Made by a program: the position numbers and the translations under genes. A DNA stretch of 25,024 bases, from positions 1 through 25,024 of the IMG/VR virus record IMGVR_UViG_3300048113_000246; one strand, written 5' to 3'. A model generated the notes under the pieces. That model was not told the origin of the DNA. It worked only from the letters and a program-made list of their open reading frames with translations, and searched no databases. The DNA comes from a virus. This document shows positions 19,401-24,288 of the stretch, in pieces; position 1 is the first letter of the stretch; each line of letters opens with the position of its first letter.

Positions 19401-20396
19401 AAATCCTTCTGTGGAAAACACATTGATACGATCTCCAACAGTAAGACCATTATCAAAGTCTTCTGTTAACTCGGTTTTAGATGCAATCTTGAATGTATTG
19501 TTAATCGAAGACGTATCTAAAGCAATTTCATATAGTTGCTCTCCATCAACTGTGCCAGCACCGAAAACATTGTCTACAATACCAGATGCAAAACCTGCAT
19601 TGGGATTAAATGAGTCTATGCCTTGAACAATCTCTTCTCCAATGAGATCAGATACATTACCCGCTAAAACTTTTACTTTTAATGAGTAAGAGGTGATCCA
19701 ATCGGATGTGGATGCTTTTACAGTAAAATCTTTTGGTCTTACAACCTCTGGAGTGTCATTTCCTACCAGAGTGTTGAAAATAAACTTGATTGACCTATCA
19801 GTGCCTTTTGCACGATAGAAACTAGTAATATTCTTAATTAGAGTTCGCTTGTCTACCTTCTCATTCAGATACTTTTCTGGGAAGGATGCAAGGTAGTCAG
19901 ACTCAAAGTTCTTGACAATAGCATACAAGAACAGGTTGCTGATGTTCTGGACTGCCACACCTGAGTTGTGACCCACAGCAAGCGTTGTTACGAAGTTGCT
20001 TGCCTCGTATAGGTCACCTAGTTTTGTATTGCCACTGACTCCACGAGAGACATCACTGAGAGTGTTACCATTTCTCTCTTTGTAAAACAAGATCTCATCG
20101 TTAATCTTGATGTAACCATTTTCCACAGGGAAAGAAGATGCATCAATCAATTCAATAGTAGTATCACTCGCAGATACTGCTACTGCTAATTCTGTGCCTT
20201 GTGCTAGAAGACTTTTCTCATAAAAATCGATATCACGATATTTCGTGATATTCTGAATCACGTCGAGAGGTTGACCCCTAAGTTCTAACTGCTCGTAATA
20301 TTTCTCTACAACTTTAGAAAAATTTTCGTAGTCAGAAGAAATGAACTCAGGTAGTTGACTCTCGATTAGAGTGGATATTCTCCTAGTCTCTGCCAT
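10410..20396 (-). CDS. Giant baseplate structural protein in the gp7 position (VrlC-like cyanophage protein)
   Basis: One intact 3328-codon frame runs from an ATG six bases after the gp6 stop. Residues 1-260 are helical and wedge-like (LPEFISSDYENFSKVVEKYY, then TLIKNITSFYRAKGTDRSIK near 195), as expected for a protein that packs on gp6. A YHYH-like domain lies near 735-855 (AYDGNPIYGPYGY, NGRFCATPEYPAGVYAYF). GxGY...P beta motifs recur near 544, 580, 615, 1235, 1578, 1618, 1658 and 2735. Four fibre-like NG(I/V)xQxP units lie near 2149, 2249, 2356 and 2686. RG-containing modules occur near 80, 326, 1296 and 2929. The last 330 residues are rich in T, S, I and V. T4 gp7 is 1032 residues, so if equivalent this version is about threefold larger. 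Its wedge role is inferred from gene order; annotators of related phages have used the name VrlC. Confidence 0.85.
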   Translation of the reverse strand: MAETRRISTLIESQLPEFISSDYENFSKVVEKYYEQLELRGQPLDVIQNITKYRDIDFYEKSLLAQGTELAVAVSASDTTIELIDASSFPVENGYIKINDEILFYKERNGNTLSDVSRGVSGNTKLGDLYEASNFVTTLAVGHNSGVAVQNISNLFLYAIVKNFESDYLASFPEKYLNEKVDKRTLIKNITSFYRAKGTDRSIKFIFNTLVGNDTPEVVRPKDFTVKASTSDWITSYSLKVKVLAGNVSDLIGEEIVQGIDSFNPNAGFASGIVDNVFGAGTVDGEQLYEIALDTSSINNTFKIASKTELTEDFDNGLTVGDRINVFSTEGFSSTGRFIIRGEEFEYNDKSVTQFLVSDRESNIVYAAGESVYSFSTVTSGNVKLLVLGVLYNLSTDAPVPYSEEGDRIQVSGAGFETRDPIIMTPQNTIRWILSQENAEAANPTIQSQIGDLPGDVAAVYEDSNYYYICSSSFPTRPILLANTQQKLQDQKTMRLIRKNPQVITESYKTTQRDVGILVDGTLAFSYRDFDQVKFGPITKFNISQKGAGFQDPPNVLINNIPGRARSFLAGEVVDSIELLDQTVYTVPPTVTITSGRNGKASATVTFGRITSIQVIDAGEYYTTPPTVRIIDRLGKGRFAEYNTVLANGKIVDFEQVDEGKFYSKGNVIVDILPVGDGAAATSDIVTYTKDRYKKLQSELDSSNGYAFQNYNPTKGYGYGIVANPSDLRTDLNDDGTSHSPILGFAYDGNPIYGPYGYENPLDTSSAVSRLSSAYYLKGNRLGGPNPSEFPLGTFIEDYEWRPSTQTGKLELDENNGRFCATPEYPAGVYAYFITIDINGDPAFPYILGSNYYSLPVDSNYNADLSQDDLPKYAKRLKTLGMPSNGGNTILKINKTTSGSISALNVEDSPASFKVGNRFIVNNTGTEGSGAAAIVAEVTGKTVTSLKSNDLDPTNTLAVSYIETIAPCYLFEGDTVTQEDSNYTGRVIGDISNRNEFVLENVSGTYQSDKNLNSSSNIISIILSGNGSFSAEATLLLTDGDDDVIARGRVLESVSNQNSIRVEVTQGEFVVPESATKNYFLQSTVLGDTVGLEVVIYNELSKNIQAFVVDNNYALVSTSEPHNVGVGSAVNMDLIPSVADTTTTYYVRKRFYQQITLRAPSFTSVMTDSGVGKSEVLNGGIAYQAGTYEDVELIFFDQSKVRTDIGSVGDPDNAKATIVVSDYNNTGYGSVSIVTVTTKGQNYIKGDILSVADASLNRLDSTNSTQRLALEVDHVGFSLTNTVLQLRSIQKLSENDYLQINSEIVKVTSIDNNARTATVQRGQFDTVVTNHFDNTTVRLYNGIYRFQEDSRPLGDGINDPYIIDYDATTQEVTLAYNYDAPSPREVTNSSIFQDDSSPRKSINIASSTAGQNNLEFSKDVNFATYGRNTDIRIQKYYRYLFDTSHVSMSGVFLDFSASKTGTIFTEEKEISGIQPGNAGSFVAITLGFGPNISGLAQQRFPVNFDTYYYFIKASSDVNTDSASLKVIDDPLTGPKTVKFTTSTKFAYQLPDVPDYQGTGNIIYTTSSPFAEGKITKTTINNLGEGYKRSPIVEGCLVTDNNEPLLTVEWDSITQSIKGVQIDNGGKNYINPKAVVTNGDGVGAHFSVVSDQGRITRIDVLAGGSGFTFAPIVSVYEGDIDAFFESESIGLPQDISIISNGGSFHNDATIESTYRSNYAIIYKGDAKFYKGERVEQRVGSSLIFSGYVSDKGWRTGSNILRLNKVSGVVDTTLNLYSAMDPSRSIEVSDVLFTEFDSDIRTYFDNLGRYASDKGKVGSRYQKVTDSYYYQDFSYVIQSRTAIDVWRDLIKQTTHPAGFQLFGEVLIDSEQEATMPTDQTPTTSISYIELSPKTVTVERKSTRVTNSFVTVADTNLIRGQGSISIDEYDTEGIISRELTIQEPFTGRYASKEDYVGSIRSITKAADNTLVYTSLSGGVTVPAGAYAHWIKFKLVSNSNNQPAVGPFVGAGSSTQSWDTSDNYTILPNDEYVTTGSGIFDLTKIIRMDIGYLFSFGEFTNSPSSDDYEFGGLVQSTESDFSNIAYEFEVGDEITLYENAASYITLEITEVKSPAYDVVEGVIGNGNILGRKTFTLVDKANYLAYSPYNEQELFLTINGIAQEPGKSFKVSGSQITFNEPPLGPLFPQTGENLDDTYETESASLICKAFKFKDDTFNSRYLRKLRDISPNFDGIANQFDLYWEDGTAVKADPGEKLLIFINGILQEAKESAEAPLGNAYYILRRNGSQADAIVFAEPPRNFADDIDPVPVQLDQRETFFGYGVGSYDRFKIDNRLIPYRGTGPYLIFGEVDGRVKNITDGRFVLVFVDGVLQNPDSYTINGPNITFTSNLTRYIPETGQSVQNNVRLISLYGRDVPKTLSFYDYDRVGLTNEIIIRCQRVIDTSAGNQEYNEFQSRLYSFNPTTPKNLFTITSDGTRKLLGKISLIRFDELEDGTANGSSKIGVTPVDFTFTLLNASNIDFSELSYDPTQNTADDTRVSAIYVSDKADFSNPISFNNINSVFSIDISYPVDDEGKRLLARDIPEWLRGSENGNSVYDIRNNTELEIIAGDEILVDGENEFRTIEYVPGKANLRNFGLGQTAKYEHFSKVDVSNYNGIVRGEGLSVTSQIDGTGRVVSLGFNDLEWNKRDLALFFNTGILLQPTAYQYFVPPQLKFVPVDSNGGGARAEVLTKDGQVLDVVLTNGGFGYTQPPKVVVTRGYFVKRNPTRVVKSETIISVNTEVAGGGALSVVQTEILLTGEGAVSSVLSIIALGGLAGDQVKADSVFITELHTTAREAGTELRKAEYYQYTKREASGAFDQVASELNINELTITVTLDSPTAVITDISPEMGVDVITSTLHKQINAPIVYAAQDTYSVTGAFLDAPLSPTGTTAYIGNTSLFPSQGKLQIGKEIVAYNSTLGDRFLDLTRGIEGSTAQAHNAGQYLRTLPEFVTVLPVGPATILITESEVRMSSAQLVELKSQVISEQEIKQSDARYIEIENEFQIITPVVTPVIEVGIRSIATPAQETVAISPETVIVVTNTVTHDTEVRMLDDRFIQSTRNLDLDLYFDYDITKQITIIPPTTVVSAEQIAGSVSKITQINASVESISSDVVTIASTTTISEIDVQINIELGLQTQTEITKFEGFRTVSAISSVSGNITTELYAAAQPAKASMNALLTNTISRVIVTPESIPALVDFPRGADGGILGGSSEDGPKQIQQQLDLAIVATLTTIESIAITAGPSITSTYTVRAHLPQHEGREKPADVMLQREMGVLDYYTELVVLETSIKTRN

Positions 20397-20402
20397 TTAA
20401 GC

Positions 20403-22211
20403 TTACTCTGTGTAAATCGTGAATGAACTCTTTGGAATATCAACATCGAGATAAACCTCTCTCGACGCACTAATATCATTGCTTAGTGGGATAGTTCTCA
20501 CTTCGATTCGATTATCGAAGAAACTACCTTCAATAACTGTCAGATCATAAAGTTTGATCTCTCCCTTAATATAATCAACCGTTCCAACAGAGTCGTTTAA
20601 AACGATTTTCTCACCTGAGATAGAGTCTATTCTATATAGGACGATTTTACCAGAGCGATCTTCGAGATAGACTGTCCAGAGAGGATATTCACTTACTTTG
20701 AAACCTGTTGACTGGACAATTACATCCTCATCACAAGTATTATCGAAAGCATTTTGGAAACATAGTTCGTAGAAGAACTTACTATTGATCTGAGGATAAA
20801 AATCCTTTCTCATTTTCACAGTGGTAAGATTACTGTTAATACTACGATCAGCATCATCAATTACACCAACAAACTTAGAGAATCTAAACTTGCCATTAAA
20901 CTTCTCTGTATCAGAAGATGCAATGTATGCTTCTAGACCACCGAGAACCTTAGACTTAATCTCATCTCTAGTCTGATTGGTCTTTTCTTTAGAATAGTAA
21001 ATATTGGACTTTAGTTCAACATACAAAATAGAAGCATCGATGACATCAGGAGTGATGGATGCCACCATGTATGGTTTCAGTTTATCTACAATCTCTTTTT
21101 TAGTTACAGAACTCAATCTACGTGCAGTAGATGGTTTGACAACAATCTTGACCTTACCATACTCAGGGGGATCATCCTCTTCACCACCAAATGTAATGAT
21201 ATCAGCAATAGCAGGATAGATCTCTCTTACAATTGCTGCATAGTCTTGTGCCGTGACTGCTCTGTTCTGTGTTCCATAGAACTTAGGAGCATTAAACTTG
21301 ATCTTAGAAACAGATTCGATCTCTGCGCCCCCTAATGCCGCCTCTACGAGGTCTGTAGCAGCAGAGTAGTCAACAGTGTAGTTTAGGTTAGAATCGCCTG
21401 CAGGGGTTTCTATGATGCCATTGAAGGTGAATGCTCTTGCTCCGTTAGCATCAGGACCATTCGTTGACAGATATGTAATTTCTACTTGGTTACCAGACTC
21501 TAGTTGTCTACCTAGGACACCATCACCAAAAAATACTTCATACTGCTCATCTTCGGTTTCCTCAACATAGAAAACACTTGACTCACTCGTAATGTCTAGG
21601 ATACTATCTGCTCTCGCATATATCTCTCCTAAAGTGCTTTGTGCAGATGCGAAAATACGGACTCTAAGGGACGAAACGTCTGCATTGGGGTTCTTGATCA
21701 CAAAACGGTTTGATCGTGCTGCATTAACCGTATAGGTGTCAGTGATGAAGTTTCCTTCGTAAATATCGATGCTATCAAAAGTTCCGATGTTATTAATAAC
21801 AGGAACCTTAATGTCCTCAACCGCTACAAAATTGTATACGCTACCATCAAATGTAGAATTGAAACCTGTTCCTTTTCTTAGAACGATTTCATTCGGTGCA
21901 GTGTTTGGAAATGTTATTCTAAAAGACAACTTTGCCTTTGGTGATGTTGCTGACTTGGGAGTGTAACCCAATTGCTTCGCCAGCGCCACCACATTGTCCC
22001 TGAGCGTTGCCGAATCAAGGAACGTCTCGTTCACCACCATATTAGTGTTGAACGCTGTATAATACGTATTATATGCCAATACGTCGAGAAGGTTCGACCA
22101 TACAGAACCTTCAAAATCAAAATCAGTAAACTCTCCCTGCGATCTCAAGTATTCCTTGAGAGCAGTCTTGATATCTGCAAAGTCTAGGTTTGATAGTTGA
22201 ACGTATGGCAT
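20403..22211 (-). CDS. gp6: Baseplate wedge protein gp6 (baseplate J-like)
   Basis: This is the wedge protein that in T4 forms the inner ring of the baseplate with gp7, gp53 and gp25. At 602 residues it is close to T4 gp6 (660). The N-terminus (MPYVQLSNLDFADIKTALKE) and LLDVLAYNTYYTAFNTNMVV are typical of T4-like marine phage gp6. FGDGVLGRQL near 227 is the baseplate-J signature region. FYGTQNRAVTAQDYAAIVRE near 310-330, followed by FGGEEDDPPEYGKVKI, is the conserved C-terminal core. The ATG lies within the gp25 stop (TAATG), so translation is probably coupled. The giant gene follows after six bases. Confidence 0.95.
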   Translation of the reverse strand: MPYVQLSNLDFADIKTALKEYLRSQGEFTDFDFEGSVWSNLLDVLAYNTYYTAFNTNMVVNETFLDSATLRDNVVALAKQLGYTPKSATSPKAKLSFRITFPNTAPNEIVLRKGTGFNSTFDGSVYNFVAVEDIKVPVINNIGTFDSIDIYEGNFITDTYTVNAARSNRFVIKNPNADVSSLRVRIFASAQSTLGEIYARADSILDITSESSVFYVEETEDEQYEVFFGDGVLGRQLESGNQVEITYLSTNGPDANGARAFTFNGIIETPAGDSNLNYTVDYSAATDLVEAALGGAEIESVSKIKFNAPKFYGTQNRAVTAQDYAAIVREIYPAIADIITFGGEEDDPPEYGKVKIVVKPSTARRLSSVTKKEIVDKLKPYMVASITPDVIDASILYVELKSNIYYSKEKTNQTRDEIKSKVLGGLEAYIASSDTEKFNGKFRFSKFVGVIDDADRSINSNLTTVKMRKDFYPQINSKFFYELCFQNAFDNTCDEDVIVQSTGFKVSEYPLWTVYLEDRSGKIVLYRIDSISGEKIVLNDSVGTVDYIKGEIKLYDLTVIEGSFFDNRIEVRTIPLSNDISASREVYLDVDIPKSSFTIYTE

Positions 22212-22603
22212 TATCGAGTTCTCTCTAGGAAGAATTCTATGGCGACAGGAAAGTCTTCTCTACCAATAATTTCAAATTCTAAAGCAACGTCAAATCCATT
22301 GTCGTCAAAATTAGTATCAACTTCTAAACCAGTAACCGTAATTCTTGGTTCAAACTGATCTAGAGTCTGACGAATGTCATCGCCAATTTCAGCAGCAGTC
22401 GCCACATCTAGGTGCTCAAATAGTAAATTACGAAGATTAGACCCCAGATCTGGTTGAAATGGTCTCTCGCCCTTTGAGGTAAGCAGCAAATTGACGACTG
22501 CTTGTTTAATTGCAGCATCATCCTTCTTGACAATTAAGTCACCTGTTACAGGATGGGGTTTGAACGTTACATTCAAATCCTTGAAGGTCTGAAACTTTGC
22601 CAC
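22211..22603 (-). CDS. gp25: Baseplate wedge protein gp25
   Basis: The 130-residue protein matches the GPW/gp25 family in length (T4 gp25 has 132) and motifs: KPHPVTGDLIVKKDDAAIKQ, VVNLLLTSKGERPFQPDLGS, LRNLLFE, and a C-terminal IEFFLERTR. In T4 gp25 sits at the junction of wedge and sheath, and relatives exist in R-pyocins and type VI secretion. The start is read as GTG at 22601-22603 because it directly precedes AKFQTF and no better ATG is present. No strong Shine-Dalgarno site is seen. A late promoter-like motif ends 24 bases upstream, suggesting this gene may open its own late transcript. Confidence 0.93.
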   Translation of the reverse strand: MAKFQTFKDLNVTFKPHPVTGDLIVKKDDAAIKQAVVNLLLTSKGERPFQPDLGSNLRNLLFEHLDVATAAEIGDDIRQTLDQFEPRITVTGLEVDTNFDDNGFDVALEFEIIGREDFPVAIEFFLERTR

Positions 22604-22627
22604 ACGAATAGTAGAGTGTATCTTATC

Positions 22628-22635
22628 TATTTAGC
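22628..22635 (-). promoter_or_regulatory. Late promoter-like GCTAAATA before gp25
   Basis: The minus strand reads GCTAAATA, overlapping the stop codon of the 48-residue gene, and its end is 24 bases before the gp25 GTG. It shares CTAAATA with the motif before the DUF4815 gene. The same 7-mer also occurs by chance inside the 176-aa gene (near 9919), so position is the main support. Confidence 0.35.
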
Positions 22636-22777
22636 AGCCCATCAAATTATCTAGTCGCTTTCTTTCTTCTTTCAATTTCTCAGACTTCTTCAACCAATAG
22701 TCGCTAGCAGGTTGAGTGATAAGTGTCATTCCTGATCTTACAAACTTGTCGCCAAGGTCTGTGGGACTATTTGCCAT
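22631..22777 (-). CDS. Small conserved-style protein, 48 aa
   Basis: The ATG at 22775-22777 has a good Shine-Dalgarno site (AGGAG, eight bases away) and the frame runs 48 residues to a TAA. The sequence starts MANSPTDLGDKFVRSGMTL and ends in a charged helix (WLKKSEKLKEERKRLDNLM). There is no cysteine pair, signal or membrane segment. It overlaps the end of the upstream gene by 11 bases and lies just before gp25, which points to co-expression with baseplate genes. I do not know its function. The ribosome site and phage-style overlap make it a credible gene despite its size. Confidence 0.7.
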   Translation of the reverse strand: MANSPTDLGDKFVRSGMTLITQPASDYWLKKSEKLKEERKRLDNLMGC

Positions 22778-23204
22778 TGATAATTCTCCTATAAAGTGTT
22801 GGTGACCAATATTGATAATAATCAGTCTTGTGTAATTGTTCTCTTGCCTTCTCTAATTTATCACGCTTTTGAATGAGTAACAAGTTTCCTTCATTAAAGT
22901 TACTTTGCACTCCATTAATATGTGTTGCGTCATCCATATGATCATCAAGCGCATAGTATACACTTTGACTCATATTAATTTCCGCAACCCGTTGCATCAG
23001 AGCGCATTCAGAGATATCGTCCTCCAAAATGTAGACTATCACGTCCGCATTTGGTAATGAACTCAGAGTCACACGCCGTAAGGCACGCTCCTCTATATGA
23101 ACAGACGCAGAAAAAGCGTAGGGACATATGGCATGACCACCTAGATCCCCACGCTGCTCAGAAATATATTTAATCCATTCCTTAACTCTACTTACCTTGT
23201 CCAC
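22767..23204 (-). CDS. Protein of unknown function, about 145 aa, with CPYA motif
   Basis: The frame ends RRIINGK at a TAG inside the start of the 48-aa gene. The start is uncertain. A GTG at 23202-23204 gives 145 residues and a 17-base overlap with the upstream 47-aa gene; an ATG at 23241-23243 would give 158 and a 56-base overlap. The N-terminal half reads VKEWIKYISEQRGDLGGHAI then CPYAF, faintly recalling the W...LCPFA pattern of DUF1415 proteins. The middle is beta/alpha (ADVIVYILEDD), and the C-terminus is a charged helix (LLLIQKRDKLEKAREQLHKT) with DYYQYW after it. No catalytic set can be assigned, and the DUF1415 resemblance is weak. Confidence 0.65.
   Translation of the reverse strand: MDKVSRVKEWIKYISEQRGDLGGHAICPYAFSASVHIEERALRRVTLSSLPNADVIVYILEDDISECALMQRVAEINMSQSVYYALDDHMDDATHINGVQSNFNEGNLLLIQKRDKLEKAREQLHKTDYYQYWSPTLYRRIINGK
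22786..22790 (-). promoter_or_regulatory. Shine-Dalgarno site for the 48-aa gene
   Basis: AGGAG on the minus strand lies eight bases before the ATG at 22777. It is one of few clear Shine-Dalgarno sites in the window and fixes the start of this small gene. Confidence 0.7.
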
Positions 23205-23331
23205 GATACATTTTCTTTTTACTATTTCTGCTAGTGGCAGCATACTTCGTGTGCTTCCCACAACCCTGTCGGGTCTTCTTGGGAGTTGGTTCGATAAATG
23301 TGCCACCAGTCAGTGAAGGACGCTTTGCCAT
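23188..23331 (-). CDS. Very basic small protein, 47 aa
   Basis: A 47-residue frame starts at ATG 23329-23331: MAKRPSLTGGTFIEP, then KKTRQGCGKHTKY and a C-terminal KKKMYRGQGK. It has 13 Lys/Arg and a single Glu, so it is strongly cationic and could bind nucleic acid or a polyanionic partner. I recognise the KRPSL...GGTF...KKTRQG...YRGQGK pattern from small proteins in T4-like marine phages, but no function that I know of. It is embedded in the baseplate-side gene run, with a possible extended -10 promoter just upstream. The overlapping frame of the next gene hides it from simple ORF calling. Confidence 0.75.
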   Translation of the reverse strand: MAKRPSLTGGTFIEPTPKKTRQGCGKHTKYAATSRNSKKKMYRGQGK

Positions 23332-23355
23332 GGGTTTTCTTTGAACGACTCACAT

Positions 23356-23364
23356 ATTATAGCA
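23356..23364 (-). promoter_or_regulatory. Possible extended -10 promoter (TGCTATAAT)
   Basis: The minus strand reads TGCTATAAT, an exact extended -10 element for the host sigma-70-type polymerase, 24 bases before the ATG of the 47-aa gene. No convincing -35 element is visible. It overlaps the small palindrome AGCATA-AG-TATGCT at the end of the PAAR-like gene. It may be a host-polymerase promoter or coincidence. Confidence 0.3.
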
Positions 23365-23367
23365 TAC

Positions 23368-23763
23368 TTATGCTGCTGCTGCACCACCTGCAGCTGCTCC
23401 CGCACCAGTCTGAAACTGCACTGATGACGGGGCAAACGGTGCAGTCAGTGGTCTCGGTGATCCTGCAATAAATGCTTCATCCCCTTGCAGTGCTGGTTTT
23501 AACTTTTGAATGTAGATCGACTTGTTAATCAGAGTCTTGATAATCCTTGTGCCACCTGTAGGATCAATACATCCTGGTGGTGTTGCAATGGGAACCCCTG
23601 GCACTGGAGTAACAGGAGTCCCCTCTGCAAAGAATGGTGTAGGTTTCTTGTCCATAAAGATCCCTGCCTTCACTGGAGTCCCCTTCAGTGGCGCTGCAGC
23701 AAACGTGCAAGTAGCATTGGTGCTCACAGTATCCATTGTAGTTGGAATCGCTAGTGCTGGCAT
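23368..23763 (-). CDS. PAAR-like baseplate spike-tip protein
   Basis: The 131-residue protein is rich in Pro, Gly and Ala and has evenly spaced short beta segments. The stretch near residues 79-95 (LINKSIYIQKLKPALQGDEA) fits the PAAR/PAAR-like pattern of a strand, an NGKP-like turn and GD; TPPGCIDPTGG (about 61-71) would be the preceding loop. PAAR proteins cap the central spike of contractile tails and type VI systems (T4 gp5.4). There are two cysteines (19 and 65) and no histidine, so the usual three-His, one-Cys zinc site is absent. The C-terminus is an unusual Gly/Ala-only run after residue 119. It overlaps the upstream gene by 13 bases. The family call is moderate; a different small tail protein is possible. 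Confidence 0.6.
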   Translation of the reverse strand: MPALAIPTTMDTVSTNATCTFAAAPLKGTPVKAGIFMDKKPTPFFAEGTPVTPVPGVPIATPPGCIDPTGGTRIIKTLINKSIYIQKLKPALQGDEAFIAGSPRPLTAPFAPSSVQFQTGAGAAAGGAAAA

Positions 23764-23975
23764 AACTTGTGATCTAGGTGAACCTTAGAGTCCCTTGCAG
23801 TCATCTCTGCAACTGCACGAACCTCCTGTAACTGTATATATGTGTCATTCAGAAAGTCTACAAGGTTTTCATGTTCCTCAGATCCTGGACGACGATACAT
23901 CAGCGGTCCAGGTGTCTCAACTTCCTTCAGTCTCTTCTCCAAGGAATTCAACTTCACTTGTAGTTCTTGCTCCAT
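23751..23975 (-). CDS. Small putative coiled-coil protein, 74 aa
   Basis: The ATG at 23973-23975 is preceded by AAGGAA ten bases away. The first 18 residues (MEQELQVKLNSLEKRLKE) have heptad-like leucine spacing and suggest a short coiled coil. After a PGPLMYRRPG turn, residues 38-70 are mostly helical and charged. The stop overlaps the PAAR-like start by 13 bases, and the start lies 59 bases inside the preceding gene. No family is recognised. The position suggests a small tail or assembly factor, but that is only inferred. Confidence 0.65.
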   Translation of the reverse strand: MEQELQVKLNSLEKRLKEVETPGPLMYRRPGSEEHENLVDFLNDTYIQLQEVRAVAEMTARDSKVHLDHKLCQH

Positions 23976-24171
23976 TTTTAAAACTTTCCTTATAATTTAT
24001 ACCGTATGCCCCGAAGGCACTCGAAACATCAATTTCAGGTGCTGCGTCAGCAGCCCCAAAATAGTCCGTCGCAGCATCTTCGATTGCATCGGCAAATTCA
24101 TTGAACTCGTCGAACCTTTGTTCCTTTAGAACACCGTCCTTCGTCTTGTAAGTGATTTTGTGTTGTTCCAT
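23917..24171 (-). CDS. Small acidic protein, 84 aa
   Basis: The ATG at 24169-24171 is chosen over an upstream in-frame start because GAGGAG lies five bases before it and it directly follows the stop of the 37-aa gene. The protein reads MEQHKITYKTKDGVLKEQRF, then an acidic Asp/Glu/Ala-rich centre (DAIEDAATDYFGAADAAPE), and ends EVEFLGEETEGS. No family is recognised. Its last 59 bases also encode the start of the 74-aa gene in another frame, a long overlap even for a phage. That leaves a small chance that its C-terminal end is misread. Confidence 0.65.
   Translation of the reverse strand: MEQHKITYKTKDGVLKEQRFDEFNEFADAIEDAATDYFGAADAAPEIDVSSAFGAYGINYKESFKNGARTTSEVEFLGEETEGS
23994..24001 (-). promoter_or_regulatory. 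Late promoter-like TATAAATT
   Basis: The minus strand reads TATAAATT, seven of eight bases of the T4 late consensus, 18 bases before the ATG of the 74-aa gene. It lies inside the coding frame of the 84-aa gene, so it may be incidental. Confidence 0.25.
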
Positions 24172-24173
24172 GA

Positions 24174-24287
24174 TTACTCCTCGTCGAATATTGAGAATAC
24201 ACTGCTCCACACTGAGTGGAAAAATACATATAGGAAGAATTTACCTTCCTGGTCCCTATTACGTTTCTTCGCAGGTGCTCTAGTCAT
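24174..24287 (-). CDS. 37-residue hydrophobic peptide, possible membrane microprotein
   Basis: A 37-codon frame starts at ATG 24285-24287, two bases after the TAG of the 43-aa frame, with GAGG nearby upstream. Its stop is two bases from the next ATG. The peptide has a strongly basic N-terminus (MTRAPAKKRNRDQ), a hydrophobic aromatic core (FFLYVFFHSVWSSVFSIF, residues 17-34) and an acidic end (DEE). This layout suits a single membrane-crossing or amphipathic segment with the N-terminus inside. No family is known to me. Tight coupling on both sides is the main support for it being translated. Confidence 0.5.
   Translation of the reverse strand: MTRAPAKKRNRDQEGKFFLYVFFHSVWSSVFSIFDEE
24177..24182 (-). 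promoter_or_regulatory. Shine-Dalgarno site for the 84-aa gene
   Basis: GAGGAG on the minus strand, within the last codons of the 37-aa gene, is five bases from the ATG at 24171. It is the strongest ribosome site in the cluster and decides the start of the 84-aa gene. Confidence 0.7.
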
Positions 24288-24288
24288 A

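Noticed and set aside
23361-23374. AGCATA-CT-TATGCT palindrome as a terminator for the PAAR-like gene
   Set aside because: Only a 6-bp AT-rich stem with a 2-base loop, overlapping the stop codon and with no T tract after it; more likely incidental or linked to the -10-like element.
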